A DNA stretch of 63,702 nucleotides from Catenaria anguillulae PL171. Lineage: Eukaryota; Blastocladiomycota; Blastocladiomycetes; Blastocladiales; Catenariaceae. Below the pieces are notes generated by a model that worked only from the letters and a program-made list of their open reading frames with translations, was not told the DNA's origin and searched no databases. Each line of letters opens with the position of its first letter. The first letter of the stretch is position 1. Both the position numbers and the translations under genes were made by a program. This document shows, piece after piece, positions 52,133 to 63,633 of the stretch. The stretch covers positions 1 to 63,702 of the forward strand of contig MCFL01000136.1 of NCBI GenBank assembly GCA_002102555.1, read 5' to 3'.

Positions 52133-55128
52133 ATGAGCACCTCCGATGCCAATGCCAATAACCGGCCGCCGGACGCTCTGCTGCCGTCCCAAGTTCCCAC
52201 CACCCACGCTCCTCTGCCCGCTGCGGCACCTCGCAACGATGGATCTGCCCCGTCTTCCTCGCCAAGGCACCAGTCGCAGCCATTAGACGCAACCCCTGTT
52301 GCTCCCGAGCGTGCTGATCCACACACATCTCCGCGCGCGCTTGCCAACCAGTCCATGCGTGCTCGCTTCACATCCTCGTCCGGCTCGGCTGCTGGCGGCC
52401 ATCGCGCCAACGACGGTTCCGACTCGGACGACTCTTCCGACTCTTCTCGCCATCATCCCGACGACCCGTATTCCGCACCGCGCGGCCTCTTTGAAACCTT
52501 CTTCAAGTCGGAACGCATTGGCCCCGTAAGCGCAACTCGGTTCCATCGGGCGTCGCTGTGGCGGCGCGTGTTGCATTTACTGTTTACCTTTTCGTTGATT
52601 GGCGGGACTGTTTTCGGGATTACAGTCATGCTCTGTGTCATGACGACCATTGGGTATTTGGCCTTTGTCGTACGCACCGATTGGGTGCTGATTACCGCGG
52701 CCATTGTGTTTTACGGGTTCATTGTCCTCTCTGCACGTCACCTTCTTTCGCTTTCTTGCGGACCTTGTCAGTGCCTCGCCTGACTAAATGTTGCACCCAT
52801 ATGGAACAGATGTCTCGCACATTCCTTCGCACCTCGCTGCGTATTCTCATTTTCATCTGGACCTCGACGCCGCGGCCCATCTCGGGCAAATCCCGAACCG
52901 TCGGTCGGCACGAACCCACCTCGCTCGTCACGCTAGTGGTTGCCCCAGCTTACTTTGCCTCGCGCTGGCTCGACACCATTGTGCGCTGGTCGGTCGACCA
53001 CATGTACGAGTACAACCGGCGTAATGCAAAGCGCCGCGAAACGGCGTCGCCATCCACCTACCCGGGCGTTCTCTCGCAACTCGCAGCGGACGGCCGAGCT
53101 GCCGAAGCAGGAACCACCGGTACCGCTATCGCTGGAGCATCCGACGCGTCCACGACCCATTCGTCATCGCACATATCCGAGCAGGAAGAAAAGCAACAAA
53201 TGCGTGATCAACTCCGTCACGCCCTCCTCTTCGTTGCCCTTGTACTCCTTCTACTCATTCCCTCTCTTTACCTGGCTGCAACCATGGGATATAATGCGGT
53301 CGTGTCGCTGCTCTCCTTTGCCGTCATCTTTGGCGCCACTGTGGCCATCCTGGCGACCAACGCTTGGAACCGGCTGCACCGCACTGTCCGGTTTCTCGCG
53401 CTCTTGTGGAAGGGCGGCATCTCGCGCGAACGGCGGCTGGCCATGTTTGTTGCGAGTGCCGGCCAAGAGACAAAGATGGACATTCGCGACGCGCTCGCAA
53501 CCAAGCTGGCCATTGTCATCTCGTGCATCTTGGTGGTGGGCCTCATTTTCAGGCGCAAGTCGGCGCCGCTAGTGCCCTACTTGATCCTGGGCGCCATCGT
53601 CCTCGTGCTCATCGTGTTCCGGTGTCGTGCAACCGTCACTTGCGGGTGGCTCAAGACGGATCCGGATCAGCTCGGGTGGTACAATGGCAAGGGGTGGCGC
53701 GTACCCCTGATTGCCATGGCGGCGAGGGCTCTGTTCATTGTAGTTGGGTTCACGGCCGTCATGTACTTGGACCTGTCGGACGTGCAAGAACCGGGCGCCG
53801 GCGGAACCATTCGCCGCGTCATTGACCTGTTTGGGGACTCGCCCAGCAACTCGTCGCTCGTGGTGCTTGGCGTGGTGTTTATGGTGTTTTACCTTGTCCA
53901 AGACTTGGCACTGTTGCTCGTCAATCACGTTTCCAGCAAGGTGGCTGTGGTGCTCATTTCGGTTTCCCTGGTTGCAAAGGTCGTGCTGGCATGCGTGATT
54001 GCCAAGATTGCCGGCGGATACACGGGCTCGGCATCTATTGTGCTAGCCTACTTGGCCTTTGACATTCGCGACGGGCGCGCCCTGTGGACCGACCGCGGGC
54101 ACTTGCGCGGCAATCGGTCATACCAGCGGTCTGCCGTCAACGCCATGATCACCTTTTCACTCCTGGTGCTTGCCGTCGTCTCGTCGCTCGCGCTCGGGTA
54201 CTTGGTCAACTTCAAGCGCGATGCAGAGACGGCGCTGACGGACGTGGTGTGGCCTACGGATGCGAACTTGATTGCACAGTCTGCATCCCCCATGTGCAAC
54301 ATCAAGTATGGCCCGGACGCTCAGCTGTCTGTGTTTGACATGGCCACGCTGGCCGCTGCGCCGTATCGCAAGACGGCCGCAGACGCGCGCGAGTTTGTGC
54401 AAAGCAACCCGAGGTTGCGTGCGCTCAATGTGTCGCTCGAATTTTTCGACGAGATGGACAAGTCGGGCGTCAAGTTTGTCGAGTTTCGCGTTCCGACGGC
54501 GGCCGCCACACAACAGCCCGTGTCGGTGGTATCCATTCGCGGCACGGCCAATGTCGAGGACATTTTGCAAGACATGTACGTGTGGTCGACGCCGGGGCTC
54601 ATTCAATTCTCGTCGTACTTCGGGACACTTTCGCGGCTTTGGCCGCGCGAAGTCACGGCCACCGTGGTGCATTTCATTTCAAAGTACGTGGCACACACAA
54701 CCCTGCTGTACGATGTCGAGGTCGACAAGTACGTGAAACGACTCATGCGCGACGGCCGCCACGTCATTGTCACTGGCCACAGTCTCGGTGGCGGGATTGC
54801 GTCGATCGTGGCTGCACGCAACCGGATTCCTGCGCTGGCTCTGTCGAGTCCTGGACTTGGATTCTCCTACCTGAATTATCAAATCACGTGGGACGATTTG
54901 AGCAGATGGGTCGTCAACGTCGTGCCCTATTCGGATCCCGTGCCCATGGCCGACGAGCAAGTGTCGACCGTCATGCACATTCCGTGCTCGAGCAAGGCAC
55001 CTGTCGAGTGTCATCGGTGGAAGCGGACGCTCAACACACTCATTGACACGTGCTACTACGATATCGATGGAAGTCCTGATGGGGTGCCAGAGAAGTCCAG
55101 GTCGCGTCCTGTGCCAGGGAGTGGTTGA
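52133..55128 (+). CDS. Polytopic membrane protein with class-3 lipase domain
   Basis: This is probably a membrane-embedded lipase (triacylglycerol/diacylglycerol type). Exons 52133-52723 and 52810-55128 give about 969 aa. The N-terminal 140 residues are Ser/Pro/Asp-rich. Eight or more hydrophobic helices follow (for example FTFSLIGGTVFGITVMLC, ALLFVALVLLLLIPSLYLA, LVPYLILGAIVLVLIVF, LVVLGVVFMVFYLV and ITFSLLVLAVVSSLALGYLV). The catalytic part (about residues 640-969) has VSVVSIRGTANVEDILQDMY, as in Lipase_3, and the nucleophile elbow VTGHSLGGGIAS with Ser in GHSLGG. ALSSPGLGFSY and VPYSDPVPM hold the likely Asp, and the last His is probably H in VECHRW. The intron acceptor (CTGACTAAAT branch, AACAG) is strong; the donor is uncertain. 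GTCCTC at 52724 is the phase-compatible choice, while GTCACC at 52737 is out of phase. Confidence 0.85.
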
Positions 55129-55639
55129 GATCGCTTTGTTTGCTTTGCGTCCTTTGTTTCTTGTCGCACGTTTATTGGCATTACCTTTACCCATCATAGA
55201 GTGCGCACATGCTTGTTCTTGTGGGGTTTTGCTGCATATGACTGATGTGAATGTGTCATTGTATATTGAGTCGAAAAGTCTGTCATGAACGAAGCCACCT
55301 GTGCACGAATTGATGCTGTGTTGAGAGTGGGAAACGGGTTTCGAATGATAGCAAGAGATGCGGACATGGTCACAACAACGAATAAGGAACGGAGGTGCCC
55401 AGCTCGGCTCAGCCTGAGCAGATTGAGGGTGAGAAAACAGAAAACGACGGTGGAGCTTGACAATAATAGGAGAAAAATAATCGGGGCAACCGAGTGGAAG
55501 AGCATGGGAACTGACAAAAGTGACGCAGAAGACAAGAAACAGTTGAGCAAAGCAGTGGAAAACTCGACAATGGCAAAGGCAATTGCAACGAAATCATGAA
55601 AGAAACGAGAACAGGGCGAAACAGTCCTTGGAACAGCGA
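55129..55639. other. Convergent 3' flanks
   Basis: This lies between the lipase stop and the stop of the minus-strand seven-TM-like gene. It is moderately A-rich on the plus strand. No gene seen. Confidence 0.5.
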
Positions 55640-57558
55640 TTAACAGGTGTCCCTTGCGCGACGTGGCCGAATCGTCTCCTCGCCCTCGTTCTCGTCCTCT
55701 CTATTCACCTCCTCAACCCAGCACTCGACGACTTCTTCTTCGCATTGGTCCATTGGATCCGGCTTCGGCGGCTCGACTGGCATGGTCACAACGACATGAT
55801 CCACAGCCGCGGGCGAATGTGGTGCCAATGCACTCAACGTATCCAAGCTCGTGCTATTGGACAAGGGCAGCTTGGGCAGCGGAATGTTCTCAACCACGGT
55901 CGAATCGTTCTCGTCTCCGATCCACACGCCAGAGCATACCCGCCGAAGGTACGAATCCGTTTGCTTGCGGTCTCGACGCGATTGCGACTCCGTCGTCGTC
56001 TCGGCGACGACCGCCAGCTTGTTCTCTTTTGGCCGAGTCGGCCGTGAGCGGAACCTTTTCGGGCATAGGTGGCGCACTTGGCAACGATGTCGCACGCACC
56101 AACGGCGGCCGTGACTCAGGCGGGGCTGGACTCATTGGTTTTGCTTGGTGAATCTGTGCACCGGGATGCGCATGGGAGTTCAGCAACTGCGGCGGAAGCA
56201 ACGCGGTTGCAAATGATGCGGTGCGCGGTGACGTGGCCGCGGTTGGTGTTGGTCCACTTGGCCGATTCATTGGAGCGTTGGACCGAACAGCGGCAGACCG
56301 AGTCTGTTGGTATCCGCTCGTCGCTTGATTGTGGTGCTGCGAGGTACCGCCAGTAGCAGACGCCGTCATGTTGGTTGTTGCAGCGGTCGTGCTGTCCATG
56401 AGCGAGGCAGTTCCCGAAGTCGAGTTGCCTTCAACGTCACGGCGGCGTCCGAAGCGCTCAAGTGCCAGCGTAGACGCGTAGACCATAGCTGTGTTTTGAA
56501 TGCTGCGAATGTAAATATGAGGAATTGATACAAAGATGTCAGTAAAGAAATTGACCTTGATTCGAGCAAGTACGACTAGAATTAGAAGGGCAGCGGACCT
56601 GAATTCAACGGTAAAGTATCTACCAAACAGTTGAAATGTGCCGAGAACAGTGCCAGCGACCTGATTGTTGTGCGTCAAATTACTTCCGATCGCTCTCCGT
56701 CCGTCGGAAAAAAAAAAAAAACCGCGTACCAGCGCAGAAACACAAAGAATGATTTTGATAAAGAGCATGTGGACAATGGCATTGATTCTCTTGGAGGTGG
56801 CATCCGTCCGGCGGGAAACCAGCTTGTTCATCGAGCGCGAGTGTCTGTGGGAATCGGAGTTGAAAGAAAAACGGTCAATTTGCGATGAAGCGGGCGAATA
56901 GATTGTAGAAGGAGACGGCGTACTTATACAGCGGCCTCACGAAGACGAAAATGAACCAAGTATAGAGCACGACAATGCACCCTTTTCCAATGGTATTCAG
57001 CTTGCGGTTCCACTTGGCCGAACATACGCCCTGTCTGCGCAATCCCTCGTTCCACTGGCGCAGTGCATTACTTGCTGCGATCGTACCCGCCGCCAGCAAA
57101 ATCAACGAGTACATGACCGCTCGGACCACGGTGCGATGGCGGCCCTTGAGCAATGTCGTTGACCGATGAATCATGACGGACGCCAGGCTCATAATCATGG
57201 ACGAGTAGATGAATCCACCCATGGTCACCATAATCTCGCACGGCAACCAGCGGCCCAGCTCCATTGTCAAGAAATAGATCTGGTTGAGCATGTTCATAAA
57301 GCTACCCAACACTTGGAGACAATTGAGCCGCGTCCTTGTGTGGGTGATCAAGCTCGGCCGGGTCTTCGGGTTGAGTGACAAGATCAACTTGTACTGCGAG
57401 TAGGCGGCAAAGAGGTTGACGGCAAAGAGAATGATGGCCGTGATGAGGAAAAGCGAGAGAACAGTGACCACAATCGGGTTCGACGTGTACTCTGGTACGT
57501 TGAGGGCCTTGCCCCAATTGGGGTCGTCGTCGATCCAGCTGCTGATTTGAAGGGCCAT
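55640..57558 (-). CDS. Seven-TM-like integral membrane protein with long cytoplasmic tail
   Basis: I do not recognise the exact family; the layout resembles a G-protein-coupled receptor. Exons in transcript order are 57558-56924, 56844-56730 and 56660 leftward; both introns (79 and 69 nt, GTACGC donors, CACAG and ATCAG acceptors) are phase-consistent. Hydrophobic helices are IVVTVLSLFLITAIILFAV, a helix near MLNQIYFLTME, IMVTMGGFIYSSMIMSLASV, AVMYSLILLAAGTIA, IVVLYTWFIFVFV, INAIVHMLFIKIILCVSAL-VAGTVLGTFQLF and AALLILVVLARI. The tail is Ser/Thr/Pro/Asn-rich. Near 55938-55941 the frame shifts between PSAG and SGVWIGDEND; one fewer G in the GGG run would carry the frame on to an acidic end (QCEEEVVECWVEEVNRED) stopping at 55640. 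Without that change the protein stops at 55890. Confidence 0.65.
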
Positions 57559-58507
57559 GCTGCTGTTGTGTTTGGTTTGTCTTGGCAGACGTTACGCCAG
57601 GCGGGTCGGGGAGTAGGCGTCAGGTTCCAAAGCAAGGAAGGGTGCGTCGCGGCCGTGCGGAAGCGCGAGTCGCGGTGCTGTGGGGCGGAAAATCTATGGG
57701 AAAGCTGTCGGGGCAGGGGCGGCAACAGAATGGAATGCTTGAACGAAGCAGGGAGGGGGCTGCGGTCCTTGGCGGGTGGATCAGTTGAAACCCGATTTTG
57801 GGGTCGACTGCGGGAGGTAGTGCTGGTCAGCTCGCGGTATTGACGTTGTTGGGATAGGTTAGGCGGGATAAAGCTTTGAGCAAGGCTGTAAGAAGCCAAT
57901 TGGGCCTGGAACCAGAGAGCGGCTTACGAATATGGCGAAGGGGGCCTTGGCTTTCACTAAATGACGACCGTGCACTCGCGAGTCGCGACCCTTGCTCGGT
58001 TGTTGATTTGCTTTTGGAGGTCAAATGCGCTGCGTTTTTGGCGTTCAAATGCTGAACCACGAGTGCCCCACTTTCGCAGAAGACCGCCTAGCAGACAGCT
58101 TCATTGCTTGATAGCGACGAATTACTTGTATTTCAACATACGCCGTCCGACAAATCCTGGTGATAAGCAGCCTTCGCTAAGCTTGACCCTCCCCTCAACT
58201 TGTTGTTCCTCCTCCATTCCTCTCGAACGACTCAGAATGTCGGTTTTCTGCGGCAGTGCTGGACGACGCGAGAAAAAGCTCCAATTGTCACATCTTATTG
58301 GTGTTAAGTATTCGTCGCATGAAGTACACGGCGAGTGTCGGTAGGGTGCCACTCTTACTTCATATGTTGGGAGGGACAAAAAACTCACTCACCATCTGAC
58401 TGAAATCAAACACCATATACTATACATAAACTGGACATGTCCAATATAAACCACCACTCAGGATCACTGAGTTGCAAAGGTGTGGTAGCTCTTGAATCTT
58501 GGATCGG
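57559..58507. other. Intergenic, no gene seen
   Basis: Upstream region of the seven-TM-like gene and 3' flank of the SMP-motif gene. The open frames on both strands near 57384-57899 are compositional. Confidence 0.5.
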
Positions 58508-58744
58508 TTACTTGGAGTTACGCGCAGCAGCCCGTTGAGCGCGCGCGGCGAAGCCGCTGAACAACATGTCGCCATTGGTCTTGGCCTGGGAAGACTGGAT
58601 CCTCGACGCGTCCGAAGCGGTCATGGCACGGTGGCCGCCGCCGTGCGAGCCGCCGCCTTGATGCTGAGCGCCACCACCACCCGAGTGCCCATGCGAGCCG
58701 CCTTGCGCGTGGCCGGACGACGTGTTTCCGGTTCCCTTCGGCAT
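58508..58744 (-). CDS. Small SMP-motif (seed-maturation-protein-like) fungal protein
   Basis: One exon, 78 aa, too short for a domain in the usual sense. The first half is Gly/His/Ser-rich (GHSGGGGAQHQGGG). The second half carries TASDASRIQSSQAKTNGD and GFAARAQRAAARN, the Ala/Gln-rich signature shared by fungal small proteins with an SMP motif and by plant seed maturation proteins. In plants SMP proteins are associated with desiccation; the fungal role is unestablished. The ATG at 58744 is the first in frame after a 3' CTTCGG context. Divergent from the kinesin gene. Confidence 0.75.
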   Translation of the reverse strand: MPKGTGNTSSGHAQGGSHGHSGGGGAQHQGGGSHGGGHRAMTASDASRIQSSQAKTNGDMLFSGFAARAQRAAARNSK

Positions 58745-59198
58745 GGTGGTACTTGAGATGACTTGAGGTGAGTGAGAGTGAAAGCTGAGAAGCGCTTGTG
58801 AAGCAGTACAGAGAGTACTCTGAAAAACATTTGAGAGCGAGATTGGCAAGGCGGCTCCGGACTTGTTAATGTACCCTTGAGATTTCGAAGCCGGCATTGA
58901 CAGACTGATGGCCAAGCACCATAATTGGACAGACTGATGGCCAAGCACCATAATTGGACAATTTTTGGACTTTTCGACTTGTCTATGGTCCCATTGATTC
59001 AGGTCACATGCAAGGAGTGAAAAACAACTTCCAGACGCTTTCTCAATCCACAGGATGGCCATCTGAAAGCCAAAAGATTACGATAGACAGGGTACTCGAG
59101 ACATCTTGAAAGCTCAAGCAGCTGTAAGGCACCCTGTGCATAAAGCGGCAAGCTCGACATACACTAGACGTTCGTTTCACACCACCAACGCCACCACC
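58745..59198. promoter_or_regulatory. Divergent region, SMP-motif gene / kinesin
   Basis: 454 bp between two start codons. It contains a precise two-copy 29-bp tandem repeat (58899-58956), which may be a duplicated regulatory element. GTGAGTGAGAGTG-type repeats lie near 58765-58790. Confidence 0.45.
58899..58956. repeat. Exact 29-bp tandem duplication
   Basis: The unit beginning GACAGACTGATGGCCAAGC and ending ATAATTG is present twice, head to tail, apparently without mismatch. The lack of divergence implies a recent duplication. Confidence 0.9.
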
Positions 59199-60873
59199 AT
59201 GCATACTCGCGTCCAAGTCGCTGTCCGCATCCGACCTGCGCGCGAACAGCAACCGCTCACGTCTTCCGCAAGCACCTCACCCACGTCTCGTGCTCGCCGT
59301 GGATCCGGCAACTCTCAGGCTGGAAACGGCAGCCGACCATCGAGCGCTGCGTCCAACTACAGCTCGCTCGGTGGTGGTGCAGGTCGGCTCATCAACGCCG
59401 AAAGCGCCAACACAATTCGAGTGGTGAGCAAGTCTGAATCGATGCTCCAACAGCCTGGCACTTTCCTGGGCGCCGGTGCTGCAAACAACCCGGATCGACT
59501 TGCGAGGTATCAGTACGACCATGTATTCAACGAGAGCGCACAGCAAGATGCCATGTACGCATGTATTCCTTTGCTCAGCATAGCTCTTGTGCGGACGTGA
59601 CTAACGACGCGCTTGATCCTGCAACAGCTACTCGTCGGCAATTCAACCCATTGTGGAATCCTTCCTGAGCGGCTTCAACTGTACCATCTTTGCCTATGGC
59701 CAGACCGGGAGCGGGAAAACGTACACGATGGGCACCGAGGCCATGTCAAGCGAGGAAGATTCCGCCGGCATCATTCCAAGGGCGCTCAAGGACATTTTCG
59801 CCAGTCTGAATGGCAAGACATACGAGGCCAACTTGTCCATGATTGAGATTTACAATGAGGACATTTACGACTTGCTCAGGCCAGCATCGTCCGGATCGGG
59901 ATCCAGCTCTCCGTCGCCAGCGTCTCGCAACCTACTCACTCTGCGCGAGGATTCAGCGGGCATAGCCAAGGTTGTTGGAGCCGTCGAGACCATTGTGTCA
60001 TCCAGCGAAGAGTGTCTTGCGTATGTATTTCCCTTTCCCCCTTGTCATTATGACACCGACAAACGTGACTAATGCCACTCTCCGTATGTACATAGCCTTC
60101 TGCAACGCGGCCTGGCCACACGCTCCACAGGCATGACGGCCATGAACCAGCGCTCGTCCCGTTCCCACGCCATCGTCACCTTATCCCTGATTCAACACCT
60201 CGACAATTCGACAGTCGCCACTTGCCTGTCTTCTCGCTTCCACTTTGTGGACCTTGCCGGATCCGAGCGCGTTAACAAATCGGCCACCACGGGCGACCGG
60301 CGCCGAGAGGGCATTTCTATCAATCAAGGCCTGCTTGCCCTTGGTCAAGTCATTCACGCGCTGTCCGAGCCAGCAACAGGACAGCAAGGGACGCAGCAGC
60401 CGCAGCATGTGCCGTACCGTGAATCCAAGCTGACGCGCGTGCTGCAGAGTGCGCTAGGTGGGAACTCGAGGACGCTGATGGTGACATGCATTTCGGCAGA
60501 CGACTCGGATTATTCAGAGTCGGTGAGTAGCTTGAGGTATGCGGCGCGGGCAAGGGCCATTCGCAACTCGGCCGTGGCCAACATTCAAATTGATCCGGCG
60601 GTGGATCAGGTGGCCGTTGCGCTTGCAAAGGAAAACGCAGAGTTGAAGGCGCTCGTTGCGCAGTTACAGGCTCAGGGTGCACTCGGAGCAGTCAAGCCTG
60701 ATACCGCAGACTCAGCCAAGACTCGCGAGACGGTCGTGCCAGCCAGGGTTCGATTGGAGGACACGTTCTTTGCAGACTATGAGCGTTTGTGTGACCGGGT
60801 GTCAAAGTTTCGGTCGCATTTGGGAGCAGTGAGGGCTTCAGTACAAACACCAGTGACTGCGTGGGGCTCGTGA
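59199..60873 (+). CDS. Short N-terminal motor kinesin (kinesin-4-like)
   Basis: This is a microtubule motor. Exons 59199-59554, 59628-60020 and 60096-60873 are phase-consistent, giving 508 aa. The motor is complete: VQVAVRIRP, FNCTIFAYGQTGSGKTYTMG (P-loop), EIYNEDIYDLL, NQRSSRSHAI (switch I), FVDLAGSERVNKS (switch II), ISINQGLLALGQVI, YRESKLTRVLQSALGGNSRTLMV and ESVSSLRYAARARAI, followed by a short neck helix (LAKENAELKALVAQLQ). A roughly 60-residue Ser/Gly-rich insertion lies after the first strand. The protein ends about 100 residues after the motor, with no long stalk or cargo tail, whereas kinesin-4 proteins usually exceed 1000 aa. Kinesin-4 is my best subfamily guess from the motor pattern; other orphan classes cannot be excluded. 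Confidence 0.92.
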
Positions 60874-61091
60874 AGAACTTGTGACTATCCAAGTTTCAAC
60901 GTTGTTTATTTACTGGACCGTGGCAGGATCGGGAAGTGACCACGGTTGTCCAAGTCGCACTTGCGGTCTTACGTTTCCCTCATGAATGCTTCGCTTGTCT
61001 CGGTCCCACATGTAAAGTAGCGGTGACTAAATGGTCGATCTATATGAATACATTGCACTATGAGACACTACCCCACGCCCCAAGGTTGAGC
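60874..61091. other. Convergent spacer, kinesin / Kti12
   Basis: 218 bp between two stop codons; nothing recognised. Confidence 0.6.
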
Positions 61092-62193
61092 TTACTGGTT
61101 CACATTCTCTTGCAAGTAGGCAATGAAGAGCTCCTTGAGTTTTGTCACATCTGTCACGGTCCGCTGATTGTTGAGGCTGAGAAACTGCCGACGCAATCCA
61201 CGCAGCTGCGGCAAAGACAACTTGTGCCCAGGCAAGCGAATCTTTGTCGTGCAATCCAGAAGCGCAACTTGACTGCCAGGAGGATGGTTGTTTTGTGCTT
61301 GGAAGTAGGCAGTCACGAGCTCATTGGTGGCCTTGTCGAGCTCAAAGAGGTAATTGGTATCGGTTAAGGGTTTCTGCGGCGCACAAGTGTGAGGGTTAGC
61401 AACTGGACAAGGGGCGAATCGTGAGGGCGAATCGTGAGGGCGGATGTGCATACGACAACGGTCGACATGTTCGGCGGCGGCGGTTTGCGCAGAACAATGG
61501 CGTCAATGAGCTTGTCGAATGGTGGGAGCTCGTCCGTGTTCATGATGAAGAACAATGGCGAGTCCCATCGGTTCTTGCCGTCAGGCTCCTCGTAACGGGT
61601 CACGAGCTCTTCGAATCTATACAAATGACACACGCATTGGACGTAAGAAGCTTGCGCCCCTGGGATAATGGTGTGATTGGCGTACATTTGCTCATCGTAG
61701 CGCTGTCCGTCTGGCCGGGCGGCATTCCATTGCCGAGACAAGTCGAGTGGGGCACCGCAATGAATCTGACAGGGAAACAAGAGTAGTCCAGGATCAGGGA
61801 GATAATCAGAGAAAGCAAGCAGTGGGGATATAAAAAAAAACACCTGCAACATACAACACAGTGTGGGGTTCCGATTGCTCGAGCAATGCAATACAACTGA
61901 TACCGGAACCCTTTGATGTAGTTCATGCCATCTGCAATCACCAACGCATCCCTCGACAGCAACCGCTCGACAGCAGAAAGCATGGCGCCGCGAGCCTTTT
62001 TCTCGGATACAGGCGCATTGTAGTGCGAGTAGGTGACCCGCAGAGACTCGTCATTGACAATGTGGACCTCCGTGGGCCAGGCGGCGGTTTCGGCGAGATG
62101 GTCGGGCCGAGGTTGCGAGAAGAAGGCGTGGAGCTGCTGGGCGCGAGTGGTTTTGCCACTGCATGGGTAGCCGGATAGGATGATGAGTGGCAT
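61092..62193 (-). CDS. KTI12: Kti12, Elongator-associated P-loop protein
   Basis: Kti12 binds Elongator and is required for wobble-uridine modification of tRNAs. Exons 62193-61855, 61765-61454 and 61373-61092 give 310 aa, with all introns in phase 0. The N-terminus MPLIILSGYPCSGKTTRAQQL is the P-loop (residues 8-16). SLSRDALVIADGMNYIKGFRYQLYCIARA is the family's Walker-B region and hallmark YIKGFRYQLYC. RYEEPDGKNRWDSPLFF and LRKPPPPNMSTVV are further family blocks. The C-terminal helical domain has LPGHKLSLPQLRGLRRQFLSLN. Length is close to yeast Kti12 (313 aa). No anomalies. Confidence 0.97.
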
Positions 62194-62827
62194 AGTGTGT
62201 TCGTTGATATGATCGAGTTGGAATTAATATACTGGGCGTTCCTTGCTGGTCGATGAAGCTGCTGAGAGGATGTCGGTGGATGGGAGGCACTGGAGCCAGG
62301 GTGAACGACGGGCCGGTGCCAAAGGGTCAGTTGCAATTGGTGAGCCAGGGCAGCCAGCTTCAGACGAAAACATTAAGTTGAATATACATTGCTCTGTCTT
62401 CTCAAGTTACGGCCGGGTCAGCATTTGGCATCTCGTAGCAGGCTGTACAAGCTTATGGCTCTCCATGCATCGAGGGAGACTGCGACGCAACTGGCAACTG
62501 GCCTGCGGAGAGAGAACATTGTTCCAGAACACGGATCGACGGCCCATGGGATTCTCGATGCTGATGCTGATGGGGGTCTGCGTTGATTTGATTCGATGAC
62601 TGTTGTTGTTGGTTACTTAACATTGTCGCTCGCACTTTGGATCCGGTTTGGCGCCGAGTAAATCATTCCATGCACGCGGCCGCTGCCACCACATTTCATC
62701 CGCATCCTTCCGTCGGCATTATCCCGCTTGCCTTGCCATTTCGTTTAACCCTTTAAAGTGGCCCAACCACCGAAGGTGCTCCACACTTCGTATTTGAGAT
62801 CCGTCCGTCACCAAGCATTCGCCAACC
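62194..62827. promoter_or_regulatory. Divergent promoter region, Kti12 / ferredoxin
   Basis: 634 bp between two start codons. TTAATATACTGG at about 62224 and the TTTAAAGTGG at about 62752-62761 are AT-rich core-promoter candidates. No gene seen. Confidence 0.4.
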
Positions 62828-63633
62828 ATGTTCCGCTCCGTCGTGCAACGTACCGCCACCTCGCTGGCCGCCGCCGCCCGCCAAAACCACCAACCAATGC
62901 GCGCCGCGATTTCCCTGGCAGCACCAAGACATGTGGCCCGGTGGCCATGTTTGCTCGGTCCTGGTCCTCGTTCACCTATCCTAGCCCACGGCAAGAAGAA
63001 GAACTCGGCCGACTTGCCCTACAGCGTCACCTACGTCACGCCTGAAGGCGAAAAGGTGACGGTCAAGGCCGAAGATGGCGATACGCTGCTGGATCTCGCC
63101 CATCAGCACGACATTGAGCTCGAGGGAGCTTGCGAGGGATCGTTGGCCTGCTCGACATGCCATGTCATTGTGGATCCGGCATTTTACGACAAGATGGAGG
63201 AGCCAACGGACGAGGAGAATGATATGCTGGATTTGGCCTTTGGGTTGACGGATACGTTCGTATCCGATTTCATTCACGGGCTTGGACCATGCTGGTCTGG
63301 TGCAGATGGCGGACGTTGCTAACTTGCGACCCATTCTCATTTACAGATCCCGACTTGGATGTCAGGTGCAAATGTGCAAGGAGTTGGATGGGATCAAGGT
63401 GACCATCCCGTCCGTGACTCGGAACATGGCTGTCGATGGTACACTAGCCTACTGCCCATCAGTCGTTTTCATTTCGCTCCCAGTCCCCATGCACCTATTC
63501 ATCTCGTCTTTGGCTAATCCATCCATCCTTGTCCTTGTGTATCGCATCTGTCTGAAGACTGACCGCCTTGTTCACTTGCTGTCCCCCTCCTTCAACACTC
63601 CACTTACTAGGATTCAAACCGAAACCGCACTAA
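62828..63633 (+). CDS. YAH1: Mitochondrial [2Fe-2S] ferredoxin (adrenodoxin/Yah1)
   Basis: Yah1 supplies electrons for Fe-S cluster assembly and heme A synthesis in the mitochondrial matrix. Exons 62828-63255, 63347-63438 and 63611-63633 give 180 aa, all in phase. Residues 1-55 are a presequence (MFRSVVQRTATSLAAAARQ, Arg/Ala-rich, no acids). The ferredoxin fold has YVTPEGEKVTVKAEDGDTLLDLAH, the cluster cysteines in GACEGSLACSTCHV and a fourth in RLGCQVQ, and DEENDMLDLAFGLTDTSRL. The terminal coding exon is only 23 bp (AVDGFKPKPH-stop); it is reached through a 172-nt intron ending in CTTACTAG and gives a natural C-terminus for the family. Confidence 0.96.
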
